Shown here piece after piece: positions 57,312 through 64,000 of a stretch of 64,000 bases of DNA (the first letter of the stretch is position 1; the number at the start of each line of letters is the position of its first letter). The notes under the pieces are model-generated. The model was not told where the DNA came from, searched no databases, and saw only the letters and a program-made list of their open reading frames with translations. The position numbers and the translations under genes are program-made. The stretch comes from Halalkalibacter oceani (GTDB lineage Bacteria; Bacillota; Bacilli; Bacillales; Bacillaceae_D): assembly GCF_023715605.1 (NCBI RefSeq), contig NZ_JAMBOL010000002.1:124001-188000 (forward strand). The letters are read 5' to 3'.

Positions 57312-57575
57312 ATGAATATTAAATTAATTAACATCGGTTTTGGAAATATCGTCTCAGCAAACCGGATTATTTCGATAGTCAGCCCAGAGTCAGCACCGAT
57401 TAAACGAATTATTCAAGATGCTAGAGACCGCAATATGCTGATTGATGCGACTTACGGCAGACGGACAAGAGCAGTGATCATCGCCGACAGCGACCATGTT
57501 ATTTTAAGCGCGGTTCAGCCGGAAACAGTTGCTCAGCGCCTGACGACGAAGGAAGACGGAGCGGAAGAGGCCTAA
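57312..57575 (+). CDS. remA: extracellular matrix regulator RemA (DUF370)
   Basis: An 87-residue protein nearly identical to B. subtilis RemA (YlzA). The core [36 protein letters not shown] and [30 protein letters not shown] is fully conserved. RemA is a ring-forming DNA-binding activator of biofilm-matrix and osmoprotection genes. ATG 57312 follows GTGGAGGG at 8 bp. The gene sits between yloC and gmk, the standard context. The upstream 94 bp may hold its promoter, but I could not define it. Confidence 0.94.
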   Translation: MNIKLINIGFGNIVSANRIISIVSPESAPIKRIIQDARDRNMLIDATYGRRTRAVIIADSDHVILSAVQPETVAQRLTTKEDGAEEA

Positions 57576-57576
57576 G

Positions 57577-57608
57577 GCGCATTGATTCGCTAATCAGCGT
57601 TTCTTTTG
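57577..57608 (+). terminator. imperfect terminator after remA
   Basis: CGCATTGATT and AATCAGCG pair with a 2-base bulge, followed by TTTCTTTT. It overlaps an extended -10 candidate for gmk (TGCTAGAAT, 57607-57615). Confidence 0.45.
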
Positions 57609-57656
57609 CTAGAATACATATTAGATAGAGCGTGAAGGATGGTGTAGGAGGTTCCT

Positions 57657-58271
57657 ATGAAGAAGGAGAAAGGTCTATTACTAGTATTATCGGGACCGGC
57701 AGGAGTTGGCAAAGGAACTGTCTGTGGGGCATTGCGTAAAGAGAAAACAGCGATTCAGTACTCGGTATCGGCGACGACGAGAGCTCCCCGGGCCGGCGAG
57801 GTCGACGGAATCAATTATTTTTTCAAGACAAGGGAGCAGTTTGAAAAAATGATTGAGCAGGATGAATTGCTTGAATGGGCGGAATATGTCGGCAATTATT
57901 ATGGAACGCCGATCGACTATGTCAGGGAGACGATTAACAAAGGGCATGATATTATCCTCGAGATCGAAGTGCAAGGTGCCTTGAAGGTAAAGGAGCGTTT
58001 CCCGGAAGGCGTCTTTATTTTCTTAATGCCGCCGAGCCTGGCGGAGCTCCGCAATCGAATTGTTGGACGCGGAACGGAGACGGAGGATATTATTAATAAA
58101 AGAATGACCGTGGCGCGCGAAGAAATCGAGATGATGGAGAAATATGATTACGTCGTCGAGAACGACGAAGTCAATCTGGCGGTTGACCGCATAAAAGCGA
58201 TTGTCACGGCCGAACATTGCAAGCGGGAACGCTTAATTGAAAAATATAAACAACTAGTGGAGGTTGACTAA
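57657..58271 (+). CDS. gmk: guanylate kinase
   Basis: A 204-residue enzyme phosphorylating GMP to GDP. The P-loop GPAGVGKGT is at about residues 11-19 (Ala in place of the common Ser). The GMP-binding segment is [20 protein letters not shown] (about 34-53) followed by the lid region [17 protein letters not shown] 57657 follows TAGGAGG. rpoZ starts directly at the next base after its stop. Confidence 0.95.
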   Translation: MKKEKGLLLVLSGPAGVGKGTVCGALRKEKTAIQYSVSATTRAPRAGEVDGINYFFKTREQFEKMIEQDELLEWAEYVGNYYGTPIDYVRETINKGHDIILEIEVQGALKVKERFPEGVFIFLMPPSLAELRNRIVGRGTETEDIINKRMTVAREEIEMMEKYDYVVENDEVNLAVDRIKAIVTAEHCKRERLIEKYKQLVEVD

Positions 58272-58490
58272 ATGCTATACCCTTCAATTGATTCATTGCT
58301 ATCAAAGCTAGACTCAAAATATACGTTAGTGACGGTGTCGTCAAGACGAGCGCGTGAAATTCGCGAAAACGCCGCGCGCGGCCCGATGGTTGAACGTCCG
58401 GTCTCTCATAAGCCGGTCGGCGTAGCGCTCGAGGAAATTGTCGGCGATCACTTAAAGTATGAAAGAATTTCAGCAAACGAGAACGAATAG
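58272..58490 (+). CDS. rpoZ: RNA polymerase omega subunit
   Basis: A 72-residue omega subunit that supports assembly of the beta' subunit. The conserved part is [28 protein letters not shown] with the [10 protein letters not shown] motif. The ribosome binding site GTGGAGG lies inside the end of gmk, and the start abuts the gmk stop. Confidence 0.94.
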   Translation: MLYPSIDSLLSKLDSKYTLVTVSSRRAREIRENAARGPMVERPVSHKPVGVALEEIVGDHLKYERISANENE

Positions 58491-58621
58491 CAGTCTGGCA
58501 CCCGATTTTTTAAGGGGCAGGGAAGCCGAATGCTATCCTGTTTGCCGCTTGGATATCCATCTGAGCGGCATCGCCGAAAAGCCTTGATGATGCTTGATTC
58601 GCAGGCTTTATGCGCTGATTT

Positions 58622-58671
58622 GAGGTTGTCTCAAAGGGTATCATGTGACCTGTTGAGACAGCCTCTTCTTT
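58622..58671 (+). terminator. rho-independent terminator of gmk-rpoZ
   Basis: GAGGTTGTCTCAA (58622-58634) pairs with TTGAGACAGCCTC (58653-58665), with one G-U, then a T-rich tail. It separates rpoZ from coaBC; no gene is seen in 58491-58711. Confidence 0.85.
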
Positions 58672-58711
58672 TTCTTACCTGGAGGAAGCTAAGGAAAGTA
58701 GGGGAAATGCT

Positions 58712-59926
58712 ATGCTTAAAGGAAAGAAGGTATTACTTGCGGTAAGTGGTGGAATTGCCGCCTTTAAGGCAGCTGCGCTGACGAGCAAGCTCGTTCAGGC
58801 GGGGGCCGAGGTGAAGGTCATGATGACAAAATCCGCTCAGGAATTCGTCACGCCGTTAACGTTTCAGGCTTTGTCGCGTCAGCCGGTCTATCTCGATACG
58901 TTTCAGGAGCCTGATCCGACAAAAATCGCTCATATTGAGATCGCCGACTGGGCCGATGTTGTCGTGATCGCGCCGGCAACGGCCAATATGATCGCCAAGC
59001 TGGCACAGGGGCTCGCCGATGATCTTGTGACGACAACCTTGCTGGCGACGAAAGCACCCGTTTATCTCGCGCCGGCGATGAATGTCAATATGTACGAGCA
59101 TCCGGCTGTCAGCCGCAATTTGGAGACGCTGCAAAAGGACGGGTATCGTCTTATCGAAGGAGAAGCCGGTTATTTGGCCTGTGGCTGGACGGGCCGCGGC
59201 AGAATGGCGGAACCGGACGTTTTTCTCGCTGTACTCGACAAGCATTTTGCGATGCTCGAACAGCCGCGACTGAAAGGGAAGAAAGTGGTTGTCACGGCCG
59301 GCCCGACACAGGAAAAAATCGATCCGGTCCGCTATTTTACGAACCACTCCTCAGGAAAAATGGGCTATGCGATTGCTGAACAAGCGCAGCGGGAAGGCGC
59401 TGACGTCATCTTAATATCCGGTCCGACGGCGCTTCCTTGTCCAAAGGGGGTCAAACGGGTGGCGGTTGAAACGGCGCAGGAGATGTACGAGGCCGTCACC
59501 GGTCAGTTTGCCGATGCCGATATCGTTATTAAAGCCGCGGCTGTAGCTGATTACCGGCCGAAGGAAGTGTTTACGGAGAAGCGCAAAAAGCAGCCCGGCG
59601 AATGGGCAATTGAAATGGAACGGACGATCGACATCCTGAAAACATTGGGAGAGCAAAAGCAGTCTCAGCTGCTCGTCGGCTTTGCGGCTGAATCGGAAAA
59701 GGTCGAAGAGTATGCGGCAAAGAAGCTTGAGGCGAAAAACCTTGATCTGATTGTCGCCAACGATATTTCTGCCAGCGGAGCGGGCTTTAAAGGAGATACG
59801 AATATCATTACAATTCTTACCCGTGATGGCAAAACGAAGCAATATCCGCTGCTGTCGAAGCAGGAAGCAGCCCGGCGGATTTTCGATGAACTGCTTGACT
59901 ACATGAAAAGGCAGCAGCAGTCATGA
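58712..59926 (+). CDS. coaBC: bifunctional phosphopantothenoylcysteine decarboxylase / phosphopantothenate-cysteine ligase
   Basis: A 404-residue fusion enzyme for two steps of CoA synthesis. The N-terminal CoaC flavoprotein domain (about 1-190) shows LLAVSGGIAAFKAAALTSKL, the APAMNVNMYEHPAV loop and ACGWTGRGRMAEP. The C-terminal CoaB domain shows VVTAGPTQEKIDPVRYFTNHSSGKMGYA, AAVADYRP and IVANDIS. ATG 58712 follows AGTAGGGGA. It overlaps priA by 4 bp. With panE near the left end, two pantothenate/CoA genes lie in this window. Confidence 0.96.
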   Translation: MLKGKKVLLAVSGGIAAFKAAALTSKLVQAGAEVKVMMTKSAQEFVTPLTFQALSRQPVYLDTFQEPDPTKIAHIEIADWADVVVIAPATANMIAKLAQGLADDLVTTTLLATKAPVYLAPAMNVNMYEHPAVSRNLETLQKDGYRLIEGEAGYLACGWTGRGRMAEPDVFLAVLDKHFAMLEQPRLKGKKVVVTAGPTQEKIDPVRYFTNHSSGKMGYAIAEQAQREGADVILISGPTALPCPKGVKRVAVETAQEMYEAVTGQFADADIVIKAAAVADYRPKEVFTEKRKKQPGEWAIEMERTIDILKTLGEQKQSQLLVGFAAESEKVEEYAAKKLEAKNLDLIVANDISASGAGFKGDTNIITILTRDGKTKQYPLLSKQEAARRIFDELLDYMKRQQQS

Positions 59927-62322
59927 TCGCCCAAATTATTGTTGACGTCCCCAGCTCACAAACGGACCGCGTATTTGATTATTTGATTCCGGCAGAATGG
60001 GAAGGCGTGATCGAGCCGGGAATGAGAGTCGTCGTTCCGTTCGGTCCCCGCAAAATTCAAGGCTTTGTGATCGGGCTTTCAGACACGACAAACGTCGAAA
60101 AACCGAAGCCGATTTTTGATCTGCTTGATGCGACCCCGGTTTTAACAACGGAGCTGCTCGCGCTCGGCAGCTGGCTGTCAGAGCAAACGCTTTGCTTTAA
60201 GGTGTCGGCCTACCAGCTGATGATTCCGGCGGCGCTGCGGACGAAGGTCAAAAAGGAGCTGAAGCTCGCTGACGAACTGCATCAGCTGGCACCGGCGCTG
60301 CAGCCGCTGTTTCAGGAACGGGATGTCATGGCCTGGACGGAGGTGATCGGGCAAAATAAAGCGCTGGCGAAGGAGCTGAAGCGGGCGATTAAAGCGGGCC
60401 ACATCGAGGTTCATTATCAAGTTGAGGAAAAAGGACGGAAAAAAACCGAACGCTATCTTCAGCTTGCCGCCAATTACGAGAAGCTTGAGCCATTGCCAAA
60501 GCGGGCGCTCAAGCAAGCCGAGCTGCTTGCATTTATGGAGCGGCAAACCGGGCCGCTTTCCATGGCAAGAGTGATGGCAGAAGGACAAACGACGAGACAG
60601 ACGGTGAAAGCGTTGCTCGATAAAGGCTATTTGCAGGAAAGCGAGCAGGAGGTGTATCGCGATCCACTCGCTCATGTCGAGTACGAGCGGACGGAACCAT
60701 TGCCGCTGACGGAAAAGCAGGCTGCTGTCATCCGGCCGATCCTTTCGTCGCTTGATGAAGAGCGGCATGAAACGTTTCTGCTACACGGGGTAACCGGAAG
60801 CGGCAAAACAGAAATATATTTGCAGGCGATCGACCATGCGCTGAAGCAAGGGAAGGAAGCGATCGTGCTCGTCCCGGAAATTTCGCTCACGCCGCAAATG
60901 GTGCAACGGTTCAAAGGGCGCTTCGGTTCGAAAGTCGCCCTGCTGCATTCCGCTCTTTCCGTCGGTGAAAAATACGATGAATGGCGCAAAATCCAGCGCC
61001 GGGAGGTTCAGGTCGTCGTCGGTGCTCGTTCGGCGATGTTTGCTCCATTTACGAATGTCGGCATCATCATTATTGATGAAGAGCATGAAACGAGCTACAA
61101 GCAGGAAGAAAATCCGCGCTACCATGCCCGCGATGTCGCGATTTTTCGCGGTCACTATTACAACTGCCCGGTCATTTTAGGGAGCGCGACACCGTCGCTT
61201 GAATCATACGCGCGGGCGCAAAAGCAAGTGTATCATCTCCTGCCTCTGACCGAACGGGTTCACAGTCGGGCGATGCCTGTGGTCGAAATCGTCGATATGC
61301 GCGAAGAGCTGCGCCGTGGCAACCGCTCGATGTTTTCCGTCCGGCTGCTGGAAGCGTTAAAGGACCGACTGGCGAAAAATGAGCAGTGCGTGCTTCTCTT
61401 GAACCGCCGCGGCTATTCGACATTTGTGATGTGCCGTGACTGCGGCTATGTCGCGACATGTGAGCATTGTGACATTTCGCTAACGTATCATCGCAGCCAG
61501 CACGCATTAAAATGCCATTACTGCGGGCATGAGGAGCGAATGCCGCAAACATGCGCCTCCTGCGGCAGTGAGCATATTCGCTTTTTCGGTTCCGGCACGC
61601 AAAAGGTTGAGGAAGAGCTGGCGAAAGTTTTGCCGGAAGCCCGCGTCATTCGGATGGACATTGATACGACGAGAAGAAAAGGGTCGCATGAGCGGCTGCT
61701 GTCCGCTTTTGGCCGGGGGGAGGCCGATATTTTGCTCGGCACGCAAATGGTCGCGAAAGGATTGGATTTTCCGCGGATTACGCTCGTGGGCGTATTAGCG
61801 GCTGATGCGATGCTCCATATTCCCGACTTTCGTTCGGCGGAACGAACGTTTCAATTGCTTGAGCAGGTTAGCGGCCGCGCGGGACGTCATGAACTTGAAG
61901 GGGAAGTCGTCATTCAATCCTATACTCCGGAGCACTACAGCATTGAGCATGTGAAAGCTCATGATTATGAGCATTTCTTTCAGGTGGAAATGGGTCACCG
62001 CCGGCAGGGGCTCTATCCGCCTTATGTCTTTATCGTGCTGATAAATGTTTCTCATCCGGAAATCACGAAGGTGATCGATGTCACGGAAAAAATCGTCGCC
62101 TTTTTGAAGCGGGAGCTGGCAGACGAAACGATCGTGCTCGGCCCTGTCGCTTCTCCGCTGGCGCGGATAAAAGATAGATATCGCTATCAATGCATGATAA
62201 AATACAGGAATGAACCAGAGTTACGGCAAACGCTGCGGGAAATCCAGCAGCATTTCATGCGCGACATCAATCAGGGGCACTTGCAAGTGTCGATTGACAT
62301 GCATCCTTATTTGTTCGCGTAA
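59923..62322 (+). CDS. priA: primosomal replication helicase PriA
   Basis: A 799-residue superfamily 2 DNA helicase that restarts stalled replication forks. The N-terminal 3' DNA-binding domain is followed by Walker A GVTGSGKTEIYL (about 289-300), DEEH box IIIDEEHETSYKQ and GSATPSLESY. The zinc-binding insertion holds four CxxC pairs: CRDC, CEHC, CHYC and CASC. The helicase C-terminal motifs include LLGTQMVAKGLDFP and QVSGRAGR. ATG 59923 overlaps the coaBC stop. Confidence 0.96.
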   Translation: MIAQIIVDVPSSQTDRVFDYLIPAEWEGVIEPGMRVVVPFGPRKIQGFVIGLSDTTNVEKPKPIFDLLDATPVLTTELLALGSWLSEQTLCFKVSAYQLMIPAALRTKVKKELKLADELHQLAPALQPLFQERDVMAWTEVIGQNKALAKELKRAIKAGHIEVHYQVEEKGRKKTERYLQLAANYEKLEPLPKRALKQAELLAFMERQTGPLSMARVMAEGQTTRQTVKALLDKGYLQESEQEVYRDPLAHVEYERTEPLPLTEKQAAVIRPILSSLDEERHETFLLHGVTGSGKTEIYLQAIDHALKQGKEAIVLVPEISLTPQMVQRFKGRFGSKVALLHSALSVGEKYDEWRKIQRREVQVVVGARSAMFAPFTNVGIIIIDEEHETSYKQEENPRYHARDVAIFRGHYYNCPVILGSATPSLESYARAQKQVYHLLPLTERVHSRAMPVVEIVDMREELRRGNRSMFSVRLLEALKDRLAKNEQCVLLLNRRGYSTFVMCRDCGYVATCEHCDISLTYHRSQHALKCHYCGHEERMPQTCASCGSEHIRFFGSGTQKVEEELAKVLPEARVIRMDIDTTRRKGSHERLLSAFGRGEADILLGTQMVAKGLDFPRITLVGVLAADAMLHIPDFRSAERTFQLLEQVSGRAGRHELEGEVVIQSYTPEHYSIEHVKAHDYEHFFQVEMGHRRQGLYPPYVFIVLINVSHPEITKVIDVTEKIVAFLKRELADETIVLGPVASPLARIKDRYRYQCMIKYRNEPELRQTLREIQQHFMRDINQGHLQVSIDMHPYLFA

Positions 62323-62362
62323 GGAAAGGAACAGTGTTTGAAGAGAAAGGCAGGAAACAACT

Positions 62363-63301
62363 ATGAAGATCATGTTTATGGGAACGCCGGATTTTTCTGT
62401 ACCGATTTTACGGCAACTGCTTGAGCACGGCTACGAGGTGATTGCCGCTGTAACCCAGCCGGATCGACCCGTTGGCCGCAAACGTGTGTTGACGTCGCCG
62501 CCGGTTAAGCGCGAGGCTGAAAAGCACGGCATCCCGGTCTTGCAGCCAACAAAGGTATCAGAGCCCGGTCAGCTGGCGGAAGTGCTGGCTTACGAGCCGG
62601 ATTTGATTGTGACGGCGGCCTTTGGCCAGCTGCTGCCGAAAGCGCTGCTGGACGCTCCGCGGTTCGGCTGCATTAATGTCCACGCCTCGCTTTTACCGAA
62701 ATACCGCGGCGGGGCCCCGATTCACCAGTCGATTATCGATGGCGAGCAGGAAACGGGCGTGACGATTATGTACATGGTTGAAAAGCTCGATGCCGGTGCG
62801 ATTCTCAGTCAGGTGAAAGTACCGATTGAAGAGAGGGATGATGTCGGCAGCATGCACGACAAGCTGAGCGAAGCCGGTGCGAAGCTGCTGCTTGAAACGT
62901 TGCCGCGTCTTGTCAAGGGCGAGCTTACTCCGCAGGAGCAGGATGAAAGCAAAGTCACATTTGCCCGCAACATTACGCGGGAAATGGAACAGCTTGATTG
63001 GAACAAAACGGGCGAAGCGCTTTACAACCACGTCCGTGGGCTCCATCCTTGGCCGGTCGCCTTTACGCTGCTTGAAGGAAAGCCGCTGAAAATATGGAAG
63101 GCCGACAAGGTGAGCGGACAAGCAGCGGAGCCGGGAACGATTATCGCGCTTGAACAGGATGGAATCGTCGTTTCGACCGGAAATGAAGTAGCGCTGAAAA
63201 TAACCGAGCTGCAGCCCGCAGGAAAGAAAAAAATGCCGGCCGAATCTTTTATTAGAGGTGCGGGGGCTCATTTAACAATCGGAATGAAGCTAGGAGAATG
63301 A
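62363..63301 (+). CDS. fmt: methionyl-tRNA formyltransferase
   Basis: A 312-residue enzyme formylating initiator Met-tRNA with 10-formyl-tetrahydrofolate. Signatures are [19 protein letters not shown] (start), [22 protein letters not shown] (catalytic Asn and His) and [14 protein letters not shown]. The C-terminal tRNA-binding domain has [11 protein letters not shown]. In B. subtilis def (peptide deformylase) lies between priA and fmt; here only 40 bp separate them and def is absent. rsmB starts 1 bp after its stop. Confidence 0.96.
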   Translation: MKIMFMGTPDFSVPILRQLLEHGYEVIAAVTQPDRPVGRKRVLTSPPVKREAEKHGIPVLQPTKVSEPGQLAEVLAYEPDLIVTAAFGQLLPKALLDAPRFGCINVHASLLPKYRGGAPIHQSIIDGEQETGVTIMYMVEKLDAGAILSQVKVPIEERDDVGSMHDKLSEAGAKLLLETLPRLVKGELTPQEQDESKVTFARNITREMEQLDWNKTGEALYNHVRGLHPWPVAFTLLEGKPLKIWKADKVSGQAAEPGTIIALEQDGIVVSTGNEVALKITELQPAGKKKMPAESFIRGAGAHLTIGMKLGE

Positions 63302-63302
63302 G

Positions 63303-64000
63303 ATGAACAAAACGATTCGCGAGGTGGCCTTAGAGGTGCTGCTTCAAATTGAAAAAAATCAGGCTTACAGCAATTTGCTGCTAAACCAGACGGTCAAGCG
63401 GACAAAGCTTGAGCGGCGAGATGTCGGGCTGTTGACTGAAATTGTGTACGGCACGATTCAACGAAGGGATACGCTCGATTATTATTTGCAGCCATTTGTC
63501 AAAAAAGGGGTCAGCTCGCTTGATGACTGGGTCAAGGTGCTGCTCAGGCTTTCGATTTATCAGATCGTCTATCTCGATCGGATTCCGGAGCGCGCCGTCG
63601 TTCATGAAGCGGTTACGATCGCCAAAAAAAGAGGGCATAGTGGAATCAGCGGAATGGTCAATGGCGTGCTGCGCTCCTTTTTGCGTCAGGGTGTGCCGGA
63701 GCTGTCTGCTGTTAAAGAGCCGCTTGAACGGCTTGCACTGGAAACGAGCTTTCCGTTATGGCTCGTTCAGCGCTGGGAAAGCCAGTATGGCTATGAGGAA
63801 ACGAGAAAGATGTGTGAAACAAGCCTGCGACCACCTGCTGTCACAGTCAGGGTCAACCGGGTACGAACGACGGTTGCTGAAGCGATCAGCCGGCTTGAGG
63901 CGGAAGGACTTGAGGTCCGAGCAGGCGATCTCGCTCCTGACGCGTTAGTGATCGAAAAGGGAAATGTATTCACCAGCTCTCTATATGAAGAGGGGAAGAT
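63303..64000 (+). CDS. rsmB: 16S rRNA (cytosine-967-C5) methyltransferase RsmB (Sun), 3' truncated by window
   Basis: The first 232 codons are open to the window edge with no stop. The N-terminal NusB-like RNA-binding domain is clear: REVALEVLLQIEKNQAYSNLLLNQ, DVGLLTEIVYGTIQRRDTLDYYL and VLLRLSIYQIVYLDRIPERAVVHEAVTIAKKRGHSG (in segments). FPLWLVQRWESQYG and VRVNRVRTTVAEA lead into the methyltransferase part, whose SAM motifs and catalytic cysteines lie outside. Order fmt-rsmB matches B. subtilis. Confidence 0.93.
   Translation, partial: MNKTIREVALEVLLQIEKNQAYSNLLLNQTVKRTKLERRDVGLLTEIVYGTIQRRDTLDYYLQPFVKKGVSSLDDWVKVLLRLSIYQIVYLDRIPERAVVHEAVTIAKKRGHSGISGMVNGVLRSFLRQGVPELSAVKEPLERLALETSFPLWLVQRWESQYGYEETRKMCETSLRPPAVTVRVNRVRTTVAEAISRLEAEGLEVRAGDLAPDALVIEKGNVFTSSLYEEGK

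Noticed and set aside
58530-58745. 71-codon open frame between rpoZ and coaBC
   Set aside because: It runs through the rpoZ terminator hairpin and into coaBC in another frame; no coding signal.

Overview
The window is a chromosomal segment from an endospore-forming, low-to-mid-GC Firmicute of the family Bacillaceae. The evidence is gene order that tracks the Bacillus subtilis ylbM-to-rsmB region almost gene for gene, together with sporulation genes (gerR/ylbO, spoVD, spoVE, spoIIGA, sigE, sigG, ylyA), strong AGGAGG-type ribosome binding sites and frequent TTG/GTG starts. I cannot name the species. No tRNA, rRNA, CRISPR array, insertion sequence or prophage was seen.

Layout. 1-4.2 kb: end of tmcAL (ylbM, minus strand), ylbN-rpmF, gerR-like regulator, ylbP, panE and a small DUF3397 membrane protein. 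4.2-5.9 kb: bshC (bacillithiol). 6.0-26.4 kb: division and cell wall (dcw) cluster mraZ-rsmH-ftsL-pbpB-spoVD-murE-murF-mraY-murD-spoVE-murG-murB-divIB-ylxW-ylxX-sbp-ftsA-ftsZ. 26.7-29.3 kb: spoIIGA-sigE and sigG. 29.5-33.5 kb: ylmCDE-sepF-ylmGH-divIVA. 33.5-39.0 kb: T-box-controlled ileS, ylyA, lspA, rluD. 39.0-51.0 kb: complete pyrimidine operon pyrR-pyrP-pyrB-pyrC-pyrAA-pyrAB-pyrK-pyrD-pyrF-pyrE with three PyrR attenuators. 51.0-51.3 kb: a tandem 152-bp non-coding repeat. 51.4-64.0 kb: rqcH (minus strand), P-type Ca2+ ATPase, yloC, remA, gmk, rpoZ, coaBC, priA, fmt and the start of rsmB.

How it works together. The dcw genes supply lipid II (MurB, MurD-F, MraY, MurG), the divisome (FtsL, DivIB, PbpB, FtsA, FtsZ, SepF, with DivIVA at the poles) and the sporulation-specific SEDS/PBP pair SpoVE-SpoVD. 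Developmental promoters can be read in the DNA. They include a near-consensus sigma-H promoter before ftsAZ, a long-spacer Spo0A-type promoter before spoIIGA, a sigma-E promoter before spoVE and a sigma-F/G promoter before sigG that overlaps the sigE terminator. The pyr operon encodes all six steps of UMP synthesis plus uracil uptake and its own RNA-binding regulator.

The window is mostly conserved core genome, and I did not find a clearly new multi-gene system. The parts most worth a second look are non-coding: the 152-bp tandem duplication after pyrE, a third PyrR site that differs by compensatory base changes, a 10-base core shared by several terminator hairpins, and the developmental promoters. 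Differences in gene content from B. subtilis are murF inside the dcw cluster, no def between priA and fmt, and a YlyA protein without the DksA zinc-finger cysteines.
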